Origin: an uncultured Dorea sp.
Lineage (GTDB): Bacteria > Bacillota > Clostridia > Lachnospirales > Lachnospiraceae
Assembly: GCA_910577685.1 (NCBI GenBank)
Contig: CAJTOH010000019.1
Span: forward strand, 1 to 64,000
Length of the DNA: 64,000 nt
Direction of reading: 5' to 3'
Below are positions 41,711 through 50,421 of the stretch, in pieces. Numbering within the stretch: position 1 is the stretch's first letter; each line of letters opens with the position of its first letter. The notes beneath the pieces were generated by a model that saw nothing but the letters and a program-made list of their open reading frames with translations, was not told the DNA's origin and did no database searches. Both the position numbers and the translations under genes were made by a program.

Positions 41711-43249
41711 CTACTCCATCTCCAGCACATAATTCCTGGTCGTAACCCCGCTGGTCCGTCCTTTTCCATTTACAAGGATTGCCTTAAACAGCGTCTCGCC
41801 CTCCGGCATGTCGATCGGCCCCGTATACTTGCCGGACGCCGTGGAAGGTTCCTCCCCGTCCATCGTATAATAAGCCTCATACCCTTCCGGTACCTTAATC
41901 TCAATCTGCACCGCGGCGCTGTACTGGCCGGTAGACGGCGACACCGCCGGGGCGTCCACGATCGGCAGCTCCACCGTATAAGACTTCTTGACCGGAAGGC
42001 CCGGAACTCCTTTCTCGTCAACGGCAAGCGCAGAGATCTCGTTTACGCCTTCCCCAAGCTGAAGAGGTTCCGTGTATTTCTTGCTTCTAATAGTCGCCTC
42101 CGTCCCGTCGTCGGTGTAATAAATGGTATATCCCTCTTCCGTCGTCAAAGACAGCTCCTGAACGTCCTCGTAAACCTGACTGTCATCCAAGCTGAATCCG
42201 GGATCGGCAACAATGTAACCCGCCAGACGCTCCGCTACTTCTCCGTCTACCTCCTCAAGGAGCAGCGGAATCTTCTCCTTCTGGTCCGTGTCCATATAGA
42301 ATTCCACATATGCCTGATAAATATCCGCATTTTGGGGCTGTTTCTTGACCGCTTCCAGAAAAATTGATTCTGCCCAGTCAAGATCCTTCTTTGCAATATA
42401 TACTTTCGCCAATCCCTCATAAGCGTCTTTTTTCGTTTCGTCTTTACGAATCCCGCGTTCAAAATAAGCGATTGCCTGATTCAATTCCCCCGCTTTCAAC
42501 GCCTTGTTTCCTCTGTTTACAATTCCCTGATAAGAATTCGTATACAGATAAAACGAACTCCCGCCAATTGCTGCAATAATAAGGAACAATACAAACAGAC
42601 ATCCCATTCTTTTGCGCCGCTTTGCTTTTTTGCGTTCCGCCTGTCTTCGCTTTCGGTCACGCTCCGACATATTCTCGGTTGCATATCCCCGACGCGGACC
42701 CGTGTTCCGACTCGCTCCTCTGACGTCCCGGCTAGTGCTTCGTCCGGCCCCGCCCATATCGCGGCCGGTACTTCGGCTCACCCTGCCTCCCGTATCCCGG
42801 CTCATTCCCCGGCCGGTATTCCGTCCGGCTCCGCCCATGTCACGGCTCGTACTCCGGCTTATTCCGCCTTGCATATCACGGCTCGTACTCCGGCCGGCTC
42901 CACCCATATCACGATTCGTACTCCGGCCGATTCCACCCATATCACGGCTCGTACTCCGGCCGATTCCGCCCATGTCGCGGCTCGTACTCCGGCCGGCTCC
43001 GCCCATATCACGATTCGTCCCGCGTCCCACATTCCGCCCGGTTCCGCTTCTTCTGGGATCCGTATCCCTTATAGAACCATAATCAATATAATCATCATAA
43101 CCGTCTTCGCCGTTAATTGCACCCCTTATCTGCTCAGTAAGCATGTCGTCCAAAGGATTATAATCCGGAACAATGCGTACTTCCCTGCCGCATGATTCAC
43201 AGTATAACATCCCTTCCGGTATCTCATATCCGCAATACTCGCATTTCAT
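41711..43249 (-). CDS. Zinc-ribbon, repeat-rich, TPR membrane protein with chitobiase-like domains
   Basis: A 512-aa protein of unknown role. Domains in order: zinc ribbon CEYC...CESC (res. 3-20); a linker; a tandem array of an 11-residue unit near GGAGRSTSRDM (res. about 77-184); a basic stretch and one membrane segment (216-236); TPR-like helical repeats (245-345); and two beta-rich C-terminal modules of the chitobiase/hexosaminidase C type (YTIYYTDDGTEATIRSKKYTEPL and YEAYYTMDGEEPSTASGKYTGP). The N terminus should be inside and the C-terminal part outside the cell. It has only a weak GGGGGG ribosome site. Possibly a stalk or scaffold for a cell-surface complex. Confidence 0.8.
   Translation of the reverse strand: MKCEYCGYEIPEGMLYCESCGREVRIVPDYNPLDDMLTEQIRGAINGEDGYDDYIDYGSIRDTDPRRSGTGRNVGRGTNRDMGGAGRSTSRDMGGIGRSTSRDMGGIGRSTNRDMGGAGRSTSRDMQGGISRSTSRDMGGAGRNTGRGMSRDTGGRVSRSTGRDMGGAGRSTSRDVRGASRNTGPRRGYATENMSERDRKRRQAERKKAKRRKRMGCLFVLFLIIAAIGGSSFYLYTNSYQGIVNRGNKALKAGELNQAIAYFERGIRKDETKKDAYEGLAKVYIAKKDLDWAESIFLEAVKKQPQNADIYQAYVEFYMDTDQKEKIPLLLEEVDGEVAERLAGYIVADPGFSLDDSQVYEDVQELSLTTEEGYTIYYTDDGTEATIRSKKYTEPLQLGEGVNEISALAVDEKGVPGLPVKKSYTVELPIVDAPAVSPSTGQYSAAVQIEIKVPEGYEAYYTMDGEEPSTASGKYTGPIDMPEGETLFKAILVNGKGRTSGVTTRNYVLEME
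42698..43021 (-). repeat. 33-bp tandem coding repeats
   Basis: About nine copies of an 11-codon unit near GGAGRSTSRDM, with variants such as GGIGRSTNRDM and one 12-residue copy. At DNA level neighbouring copies are almost the same, for example CGGCTCGTACTCCGGCC recurring every 33 bp on the plus strand. In-frame slippage would change the linker length without breaking the protein. Confidence 0.9.
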
Positions 43250-43306
43250 CTTAAGAGACCCCCCCTACTTACTGCCGTTCCCAAAACAGATTCCGGCAGG
43301 TTTTTC

Positions 43307-44989
43307 TTAAAACAATCCGGTGATCTTCCCATCGTCCGATACGTCAATCCCGTTGGCCGCCGGAACCTTCGGCAGACCCGGCATCGTCATGATCGCTCCC
43401 GTGAGCGCAACCACAAAGCCCGCTCCGGCACTGACATAGACTTCTCTGATATGAATGTCAAAATCTACGGGGCGGCCCAGCTTCTTCGCATCGTCCGACA
43501 GTGAATACTGGTTCTTCGCCATGCAGACCGGAAGGTTCCCGAAGCCCATAGACGCAATCTTCGCAAGCTGCCTCTTCGCCGCCGGTTCATAGACAACCCC
43601 CCGCGCGCCGTAAATCTCTCTCGCAATGGTTCCAATCTTATCCTCAAGGGACATCTCATCCGGATAAAGGGTATGGAAACGGCTCTCCTTGTTCTCAAGC
43701 GTGTCGAGAACCTTCTCGGCCAGAGCGATTCCGCCCTCGCCGCCTTTCTCCCATACCTCGGAGAGGGCGAACTCGCATCCCTTCTCCTCACAGAACCTGC
43801 GGATGTATTCATTCTCTGCTTCCGTATCCGTCACGAAGGAATTAAGGGTCACCACAACCGGAACGTCGTACTTCTTGATATTCTCGATGTGCTTCTCAAG
43901 ATTCACGATTCCCCTGCGGAGCGCTTCCAAATCTTCCTTTCCCAGGTCCTCCTTTGCAACACCGCCGTTATACTTCAAAGCGCGGACGGTTGCAACCAAA
44001 ACTACCACATCCGGTTGAAAGCCCGCCTTGCGGCACTTAATATCCAAGAATTTCTCCGCCCCGAGATCCGCGCCGAATCCTGCCTCCGTCACAGTGATAT
44101 CGCTTAGCTTAAGCGCCATCCTTGTGGCTCTGACACTGTTGCATCCATGGGCGATATTGGCAAAGGGTCCTCCATGAACCAGCGCAGGCGTATGCTCCAG
44201 AGTCTGGATCAAATTGGGCTTAATCGCATCCTTGAGAAGAGCCGTCATAGCTCCCGTCGCCTGAAGCTCCTCTGCGGTTACAGGGTCGCCGTTAAAATTA
44301 TATGCTACGATAATCTTCCCGAGACGTTTTTTCAGATCTTTAATATCTTCTGCAAGACAGAGGATTGCCATGATCTCAGACGCCACCGTGATTACAAAAT
44401 GATCTTCCCTGACCATGCCGTCCATCTTGCTGCCCAGCCCGACAACAATATTGCGCAGGTTCCGGTCGTTCATATCAAGACAGCGTTTCCATACTACCTG
44501 CCTCGGATCAATCTGAAGCGCGTTGCCCTGCTGGATATGGTTGTCCAGCATCGCTGCCAGCAGGTTATTGGCCGACGTAATCGCATGGAAATCCCCGGTA
44601 AAATGAAGATTCAAATCCTCCATCGGCACCACCTGGGCATATCCGCCTCCGGCCGCGCCTCCCTTGATTCCGAAACAGGGGCCAAGAGAAGGCTCACGAA
44701 GGGCAATGATTGCCTTTTTGTTAAGTTTTGCCAGAGCCTGTCCCAATCCAACCGTCGTTGTGGTCTTCCCTTCCCCTGCCGGAGTAGGATTAATGGCCGT
44801 CACCAGAACCAGCTTCCCGTCCGGTCTGTCCTTGATCCTTTCCCATACCTCATCAGAAAGTTTCGCCTTGTACTTTCCGTAGAATTCAAGCTCTTCCTCC
44901 CCGATTCCTACGGCTTTCGCCACCTCCCTGATGTGCGCCATCTGTGCCTCCTGTGCAATCTGGATATCTGTTTTCATCGCATTCCCCAT
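43307..44989 (-). CDS. fhs: Formate--tetrahydrofolate ligase
   Basis: ATP-dependent synthesis of 10-formyl-tetrahydrofolate from formate, part of one-carbon metabolism and the Wood-Ljungdahl methyl branch. The 560-aa length is standard and the phosphate-binding TPAGEGKTTTTVGLGQAL is clear, as are HFTGDFHAITSANNLLAAMLDNH and the final AGAGFVVALTGAIMTMPGLPKVPAA. The start is either of two ATGs (44989 or 44977). It begins 24 bp past the ftsK stop, so could be in that transcript. No other Wood-Ljungdahl gene (folD, acs) lies in this window. Confidence 0.97.
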   Translation of the reverse strand: MGNAMKTDIQIAQEAQMAHIREVAKAVGIGEEELEFYGKYKAKLSDEVWERIKDRPDGKLVLVTAINPTPAGEGKTTTTVGLGQALAKLNKKAIIALREPSLGPCFGIKGGAAGGGYAQVVPMEDLNLHFTGDFHAITSANNLLAAMLDNHIQQGNALQIDPRQVVWKRCLDMNDRNLRNIVVGLGSKMDGMVREDHFVITVASEIMAILCLAEDIKDLKKRLGKIIVAYNFNGDPVTAEELQATGAMTALLKDAIKPNLIQTLEHTPALVHGGPFANIAHGCNSVRATRMALKLSDITVTEAGFGADLGAEKFLDIKCRKAGFQPDVVVLVATVRALKYNGGVAKEDLGKEDLEALRRGIVNLEKHIENIKKYDVPVVVTLNSFVTDTEAENEYIRRFCEEKGCEFALSEVWEKGGEGGIALAEKVLDTLENKESRFHTLYPDEMSLEDKIGTIAREIYGARGVVYEPAAKRQLAKIASMGFGNLPVCMAKNQYSLSDDAKKLGRPVDFDIHIREVYVSAGAGFVVALTGAIMTMPGLPKVPAANGIDVSDDGKITGLF

Positions 44990-45013
44990 CCTTTCCTCTT
45001 TTTGTTGTTTATA

Positions 45014-47482
45014 CTATGCTTCGCTGCCTGATACGGACTGGTTGAATTCCTCCAAAGCCATCAGAACCTTCCTGGGCTTCGTCCCTTCCTCCGGTCCTAC
45101 GACCCCAGCCTCGGCAAGCTGGTCCATAATCCTTGCCGCCCTGTTAAATCCAATCTTAAACGCCCTCTGCAGCATCCCGATAGACGCTTTATCCTTATCG
45201 ATGATGAGCCGCCCCGCCTCTACAAAATAAGCGTCGTGGGCATCCTCCTCCGGCGCGGCGCCCGAAGCCGGCAAAGCGCCGCCCGGGTTGGTGTTCACAT
45301 GGTTCACCACTTCTTCATCGTATGTAACGGCTTCACTGTTCTCCTTCAAGAAATCCACGACATCCTGAACCTCTTTATCCGAGACGAACGCCCCCTGCAC
45401 TCTGGCGGGTTTCAGATAACCTGCCGGATAGAAGAGCATATCTCCCTTCCCTAACAGCCTCTCCGCCCCGTTCATATCGATAATTGTCCGGGAATCTACT
45501 CCCTGCGACACGGAAAATGCAATCCGGGACGGCATATTCGCCTTGATAAGTCCTGTTATGACGTTGACCGACGGCCGTTGGGTAGCAATAACCAGATGAA
45601 TCCCCGCCGCTCTCGCAAGCTGCGCCAGACGGCAGATGGCTCCCTCCACCTCTCCGGGAGCAGTCATCATCAAATCTGCCAGCTCGTCCACGATCACAAT
45701 AATCTGCGGCAGCGGATCCTTAGGCGTACCGTCCGCCGACGGCATGGACACAATCTTTTCATTGTATCCCTTCATATCCCTGACGCCGTACTCCGCAAAC
45801 GCCCGGTAACGCCTGTCCATCTCGGCAACCGCCCAATTAAGCGCCCCCGCCGCTTTCTTCGGATCTGTCACCACGGGTATCATAAGGTGCGGGATCCCGT
45901 TATAAACGCTTAACTCCACTACCTTCGGATCAATCATAATCAGCTTGACCTCATCCGGCCTAGCCTTATATAAGATACTCATAATCAGCGTATTGATGCA
46001 CACGGACTTACCGGAACCGGTCTGGCCTGCAATGAGCACATGGGGCATCTTACCGATGTCCGACACCACGGCCTTACCGCCGATATCCTTACCCACGGCA
46101 AACGAAATCTTCGAGCCGCTTTCTTTAAATTCCGGCGATTCCAAAAGATCCCGGAACATAACGGGCGAATTCTCCTTGTTCGGTACTTCAATACCCACCG
46201 CCGCCTTTCCGGGGATGGGCGCTTCAATACGGATGTCCGGAGCGGCAAGATTCAGCTTAATATCATCCGAAAGCCCTACGATCTTGCTGACCTTGACCCC
46301 CATCTCCGGCTGCAGCTCATATCTGGTGACAGAAGGTCCGCAGCTTACGTTGGTGACGGTTACCTTCACGCCGAAATTCTGGAGAATCTGCTGCAGTTTC
46401 GCCGCCGTCTCACGGAGACTGGCATCGGACTCTCCTTTCTGCCTGACTCCCTTTTTGAGCAGCGAAACAGGCGGCATATGATATTCCTTCTTAGGTTTCT
46501 CGCTCTCGGAAGCAATGGCGGACGCCACCGCCGCCGTCTCGTCTGCGGCCTCCTCCTTTGCCCTGCTTCCCTTCTTCCGGATATTCCCGGAAACGAATTC
46601 AGGCTCCTGCTCTTTGAAGTCTAAAGATACCTCCGCCGGTTCCGCCGTCATTCCGTCTTCCATACCTTCCTGCGCATATCCGTCGCCGCCGCGGTTAATG
46701 ACAAATTCCATCTCCTTCTCCGGCTCGATCTTTGTCTGCGCCGCCGGCGTCTTTGTCCCCGTATGCTCCGGTTCCGTCTGCGCTGCAAAAGACTCCTGCA
46801 CATTAAGATCGTCTCTGGCAATCTCCGTATTAAAAGAAACTCCCTCCACATGCCGGTCGCTTCTCTTCCGAGGTTTCTTCGAAACCGCTCTCTTCGCTTC
46901 TTTCGGTTCGTCGTCCTTCATCATCCGGCGTTCTCTTACCAACTCACGCCGCCGCATGGCGTCCTGCTTCGCCCTGTCGTACACCTTCCCGCTATGGTTC
47001 CTAACCCCCTTAAGCGCAGACTTCCCCGTGATGATCACCAGACAGATGATCATCAGGATCACATCCACTACATAGGCGCCGGCAACTCCGATTGCAGGCG
47101 TTAAGATCCCCGACAGCAAGCTTCCCAAGAGCCCGCCCTTTTTATTGACCAGCTCCAGAAACATGCAGGCATTAGCCATAAGGCATAAGACCGCCCCCAC
47201 CTTCACATAGGCGTTCGGGTTCCCTCTGTTCGATATAATAAACGTCACGGATCCAAACAGGACGAACGGGATCACATACGCTGTCCAACCGAAGATATCC
47301 GCCATTAACCCGGCAAGCATCTCCCCCACAAAGCCGCCGAACCCAAAATTGCTGATCATCAGCAGGATACTTACGGCAAGCGTCATCCATATGGTGATCT
47401 CCGTCCCCACGAAGCTTGTCTCCGCGTTCTTTTTTTTCGTCGCTTTTCTGCTCCCCTGTTTCTTTGCTTTAGCTGCCATCAT
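45014..47482 (-). CDS. ftsK: FtsK/SpoIIIE DNA translocase
   Basis: DNA pump that moves chromosomes through the division or sporulation septum. The 822-aa protein has four membrane segments in the first 160 residues, a charged linker, then the motor domain: alpha/beta regions with Walker A in IAGQTGSGKSVCINT (about res. 485-500), Walker B in IIVIVDELADLMM and ATQRPSVNVITGLIKANMP, and a C-terminal winged gamma domain (DAYFVEAGRLIIDKDKASIGMLQRAFKIGFNRAARIMDQL) that reads DNA orientation. It follows the ClpP-like tepA gene as spoIIIE and ymfB (tepA) do in Bacillus, though with the order reversed in transcription. Called ftsK generically; it may act as SpoIIIE. Confidence 0.95.
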   Translation of the reverse strand: MMAAKAKKQGSRKATKKKNAETSFVGTEITIWMTLAVSILLMISNFGFGGFVGEMLAGLMADIFGWTAYVIPFVLFGSVTFIISNRGNPNAYVKVGAVLCLMANACMFLELVNKKGGLLGSLLSGILTPAIGVAGAYVVDVILMIICLVIITGKSALKGVRNHSGKVYDRAKQDAMRRRELVRERRMMKDDEPKEAKRAVSKKPRKRSDRHVEGVSFNTEIARDDLNVQESFAAQTEPEHTGTKTPAAQTKIEPEKEMEFVINRGGDGYAQEGMEDGMTAEPAEVSLDFKEQEPEFVSGNIRKKGSRAKEEAADETAAVASAIASESEKPKKEYHMPPVSLLKKGVRQKGESDASLRETAAKLQQILQNFGVKVTVTNVSCGPSVTRYELQPEMGVKVSKIVGLSDDIKLNLAAPDIRIEAPIPGKAAVGIEVPNKENSPVMFRDLLESPEFKESGSKISFAVGKDIGGKAVVSDIGKMPHVLIAGQTGSGKSVCINTLIMSILYKARPDEVKLIMIDPKVVELSVYNGIPHLMIPVVTDPKKAAGALNWAVAEMDRRYRAFAEYGVRDMKGYNEKIVSMPSADGTPKDPLPQIIVIVDELADLMMTAPGEVEGAICRLAQLARAAGIHLVIATQRPSVNVITGLIKANMPSRIAFSVSQGVDSRTIIDMNGAERLLGKGDMLFYPAGYLKPARVQGAFVSDKEVQDVVDFLKENSEAVTYDEEVVNHVNTNPGGALPASGAAPEEDAHDAYFVEAGRLIIDKDKASIGMLQRAFKIGFNRAARIMDQLAEAGVVGPEEGTKPRKVLMALEEFNQSVSGSEA

Positions 47483-47546
47483 ACTCTCCCCCTTATTCTG
47501 GCAAAATAATGCAATAATAGTATATCATTTTTGAAAAGGGCTGTCA

Positions 47547-48245
47547 TTACATATTTTCACTCTTTTTCCTGCGGCACTCGTCGATCATTTCGTGCAATTT
47601 ATTCAATGCGTCGCTCATTCCTCCCACTTCGTCGATCAAACCTTCCCTGACAGCGTCCTTTCCCTCCAGCAGCGTTCCCACATCCTTAACCAACTCCCGC
47701 TGGTTCAGCATCAGTTCCTCAATGCGTTTCTGGGTCATATGGGAATGGTCCGCAAGAAACCTTGTGATCCTGTCCTGAGTCTTAATCATGTTGCGCAGGC
47801 TCTGGGTAATGCCGATAAACATTCCGTTAGAGCGCACAGGATGGATAATCATAGTCCCGCTTGGCACGATAAAGGAATATTTCGCCGATACCGCCAAAGG
47901 GCCTCCGATGGAATGGCTGCCGCCAAGCACCAGAGAAACCGTAGGCTTGCTTAGAGACGCAATCATCTCGGCAATCGAAAGCCCTGCCTCCACGTCTCCT
48001 CCCAGCGTATTCAGAAGGATCAAAAGCCCTTCGATCTCGTCGCTGTCCTCAACCTCCGCAAGCAGGGGAAGCAGATGCTCGTACTTCGTCGCCTTGGCGT
48101 TGCCGGAGACCGCCTCATGGCCCTCGATCTCTCCGATCACCGTCAACAGCTTGATCTTATGCCGGTTCTTGCTGCCTTCCAGATCCACGCTTCCCATTTC
48201 CTTGATCTCTTCCCTCTTCTGCTCTTCACGTACACCGTCTGACAT
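47547..48245 (-). CDS. tepA: ClpP-like serine protease, TepA/YmfB type
   Basis: A 232-aa ClpP-family protein. The nucleophile Ser is in LGGSHSIGGPLAVS and the His in GTMIIHPVR; LLILLNTLGGDVEAGLSIAEMI shapes the oxyanion hole. Its N terminus is longer and more charged than ClpP, fitting TepA, which was reported to aid protein export in Bacillus. It lies directly ahead of ftsK, the Bacillus ymfB-spoIIIE neighbourhood. Its ribosome site GGAGGTG is inside one arm of a 15-bp hairpin (48249-48299), with a run of seven T just before the ATG, so its expression may be held down by RNA structure. Confidence 0.85.
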   Translation of the reverse strand: MSDGVREEQKREEIKEMGSVDLEGSKNRHKIKLLTVIGEIEGHEAVSGNAKATKYEHLLPLLAEVEDSDEIEGLLILLNTLGGDVEAGLSIAEMIASLSKPTVSLVLGGSHSIGGPLAVSAKYSFIVPSGTMIIHPVRSNGMFIGITQSLRNMIKTQDRITRFLADHSHMTQKRIEELMLNQRELVKDVGTLLEGKDAVREGLIDEVGGMSDALNKLHEMIDECRRKKSENM

Positions 48246-48248
48246 AAA

Positions 48249-48299
48249 AAAACACCTCCATACATATTTTCTTCTCCTTCATTAGTATGGAAGTGTTTT
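48249..48299 (-). promoter_or_regulatory. Hairpin covering the tepA ribosome site, also a terminator for metY
   Basis: AAAACACCTCCATAC (48249-48263) pairs with GTATGGAAGTGTTTT (48285-48299): a 15-bp stem with one G-U in RNA and a 21-base loop. On the minus strand a run of seven T (48246-48252) ends right at the ATG, so the same element reads as a terminator for metY and, when read through, as a lock on the tepA ribosome site. Confidence 0.7.
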
Positions 48300-48306
48300 A
48301 TATATA

Positions 48307-49587
48307 TTATACCTGTTCCAATGCCTGTGTAAGATCTGCTATGATATCGTCAATATGCTCAATCCCTACGCTGAACCGGATCAGATCCGGCTGAACGCCC
48401 GCCTCCATAAGCTCCTGATCGTTCATCTGGCGGTGCGTATGGCTTGCCGGGTGCAGCACGCAACTCCTCGCATCCGCAACATGGGTCACGATAGCAATCA
48501 TCTTTAAGCCGTCCATCATCCGGACCGCAGCCTCCCTGCCGCCGCAAAGCCCAAAGGTAATCACACCGCAGGTTCCCTTCGGCATGTATTTCTGCGCAAG
48601 ATCATAATACTTATCCCCCGGCAGAGACGGGCAGTTTACCCACGCAACCTTCTTGTGAGCCTTTAAAAACTCCGCCGCCTTCTTCGCATTGCAGCAGTGC
48701 CTCTCCATGCGCAGATGCAGCGTCTCAAGCCCCATATTCAGCAAAAATGAATTCTGAGGCGACTGGATCGACCCCAGATCCCGCATAAGCTGCGCCGTAG
48801 CCTTCGTAATATACGCGCCCTTGCCGAACCGTTCCGTATAGACAATTCCATGATATGTCTCGTCCGGCGTAGTAAGTCCCGGGAACTTATCCTTGTAAGC
48901 CTCCCAGTCAAAATTACCGCTGTCAACAATGGCTCCTCCCACACAGGTCGCATGGCCGTCCATGTATTTCGTAGTGGAATGGGTCACAATATCCGCGCCC
49001 CACTCAAAAGGCCTGCAGTTCACCGGCGTCGCAAAGGTATTGTCCACGATAAACGGAACCCCATGGGCATGAGCCGCCTTGGCAAATTTCTCAAAATCCA
49101 GAACCACCAGCGCCGGGTTCGCAATACTCTCCCCGAAAACAGCCTTGGTATTCTCCTTGAACGCCCCGTTCAATTCGTCCATTGAACAGTCCGGATCTAC
49201 AAAAGTGGCCTCAACGCCCATCTTCCGGATCGTATGGGCGTACAGATTATAGGTTCCCCCATAAAGGGAAGAGGCGCACACCACATGATCGCCTTCCTGC
49301 GCGATGTTCATAATGGCATAGAAATTCGCAGCCTGCCCGGAAGAAGTCAGCATTGCCGCCGCGCCGCCCTCCAAATCGCAGATCTTCGCCGCCACGGCAT
49401 CGTTTGTAGGATTTTGAAGACGCGTATAAAAATATCCCGATTCTTCCAAATCAAACAGACGCCCCATCTGCTCGCTGGATTCATACTTAAACGTAGTGCT
49501 CTGGTAGATCGGCACTACCCTTGGTTCTCCGTTTCCCGGCGTATATCCCGACTGGATACATTTGGTCTCTGTCTTAAAATTGCTCAT
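48307..49587 (-). CDS. metY: O-acetylhomoserine sulfhydrylase (MetY type)
   Basis: PLP enzyme that makes homocysteine from O-acetylhomoserine and sulfide (426 aa, typical). The catalytic lysine is in VTHSTTKYMDGHATCVGG; the GGAAAMLTSSGQAANFYAI and FIVDNTFATPV regions are family hallmarks, and RFSVGIEHIDDIIADLTQAL ends the fold. Some members also act on O-acetylserine. The start has GGAGAGATAAGGC. No SAM or T-box leader was seen in the 33 bp before it, so it may be read with the upstream CFI-box gene. It is separate from the cysE operon, but both belong to sulfur amino acid synthesis. Confidence 0.95.
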   Translation of the reverse strand: MSNFKTETKCIQSGYTPGNGEPRVVPIYQSTTFKYESSEQMGRLFDLEESGYFYTRLQNPTNDAVAAKICDLEGGAAAMLTSSGQAANFYAIMNIAQEGDHVVCASSLYGGTYNLYAHTIRKMGVEATFVDPDCSMDELNGAFKENTKAVFGESIANPALVVLDFEKFAKAAHAHGVPFIVDNTFATPVNCRPFEWGADIVTHSTTKYMDGHATCVGGAIVDSGNFDWEAYKDKFPGLTTPDETYHGIVYTERFGKGAYITKATAQLMRDLGSIQSPQNSFLLNMGLETLHLRMERHCCNAKKAAEFLKAHKKVAWVNCPSLPGDKYYDLAQKYMPKGTCGVITFGLCGGREAAVRMMDGLKMIAIVTHVADARSCVLHPASHTHRQMNDQELMEAGVQPDLIRFSVGIEHIDDIIADLTQALEQV

Positions 49588-49620
49588 AATGCCTTATCTC
49601 TCCTTTGTTCTTTAGGATAT

Positions 49621-50394
49621 CTAGTTTAAATAATGGGACGGCGCAAATCTCTGTCTCAGACTGCCCACCATATCCGCATATAATTCCCTGCACTTTACAT
49701 TCTCTTCATTCTCTGCGTATTCCACGCAAGGGCGCAGATAATCCCGGTAAATCTCCTGATAAATCTTATAAGGCTCTCTGTGCATCCCAATGGAAAGCAC
49801 CAGAACCGGCGCGATCTCATAGTATTCTTCTACCATGGCGCGCCCCTCCTTCGACCGCATCAGATACTGATCCCGGTATCTTCTAAGGACGGTCAGCTCC
49901 TGACAGTCGTCCGGCTTTCCCTGACTTTCACACACGGCCGTCGTAATATAGCACAACCCTTTGTGAAATCCTCCGGCAATCTGATCATAATCCGACTTCT
50001 GAAGCCGAAGCCCGGTCACCTGTCCCTCGTTCCAGATCTCAACCATCCTCTTTGCAATCCGTTCATTCACCGGATCATGCTGATAGACCAGCATCGGCAC
50101 CACATACACGGCCATCGTCATATTATAATCAATCCCGACGGCCTCCTTCTTTTTCTTCGGCACATCAAGGAACTTCCTTCTGGCATACATCGGAATAACC
50201 GAAGCCAGCTCCTCGACCGCAGCCTCAACCTCCTCGCCTTCCCCCTCGCACAGAGAAGGAAGCGACATCACCAATTCCCTATACTTCTCATAAGTATCCT
50301 TAAAAAACTGCTCGTAGGACTTCCTCTTAAAATACTTCATATCCCGAAGCATCTCGTCAAAAAACTCCTCCAGCTTCTTCCTTGTCTCCTCCAT
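49621..50394 (-). CDS. Unknown protein with a CFI-box-like motif
   Basis: I do not recognise the whole 257-aa protein. Residues 146-200 show KGLCYITTAVCESQGKPDD, then CQELTVLRRYRDQYLMR and EGRAMVEEYYEIAPVL, which match the CFI-box pattern: a C[FY]I(A/T)TA.. cysteine, a second cysteine and an LR.(Y/F)RD..L helix with a YY....P end. The N-terminal half is helical and charged (FFDEMLRDMKYFKRKSYEQFFKDTYEKY). No membrane segment or signal peptide is seen. Three cysteines (148, 155, 164) might bind a metal or modify. The start follows AAGGGATCTT. Neighbours are yebC upstream and metY downstream. Confidence 0.72.
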   Translation of the reverse strand: MEETRKKLEEFFDEMLRDMKYFKRKSYEQFFKDTYEKYRELVMSLPSLCEGEGEEVEAAVEELASVIPMYARRKFLDVPKKKKEAVGIDYNMTMAVYVVPMLVYQHDPVNERIAKRMVEIWNEGQVTGLRLQKSDYDQIAGGFHKGLCYITTAVCESQGKPDDCQELTVLRRYRDQYLMRSKEGRAMVEEYYEIAPVLVLSIGMHREPYKIYQEIYRDYLRPCVEYAENEENVKCRELYADMVGSLRQRFAPSHYLN

Positions 50395-50421
50395 AAGATC
50401 CCTTCCGTCAAAACGCCTTAC

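Noticed and set aside
42698..43021. Regular 33-bp repeats suggesting a CRISPR array
   Set aside because: Units abut with no unique spacers and lie in a continuous reading frame; they code for an 11-residue protein repeat.
43272..43299. CTGCCG/CGGCAG hairpin after fhs as a terminator
   Set aside because: The stem has only 6 bp and the T run is on the plus-strand side, while fhs is read from the minus strand.
49588..49620. Riboswitch (SAM type) expected ahead of metY
   Set aside because: Only 33 bp separate metY from the preceding gene and no conserved riboswitch core was visible.
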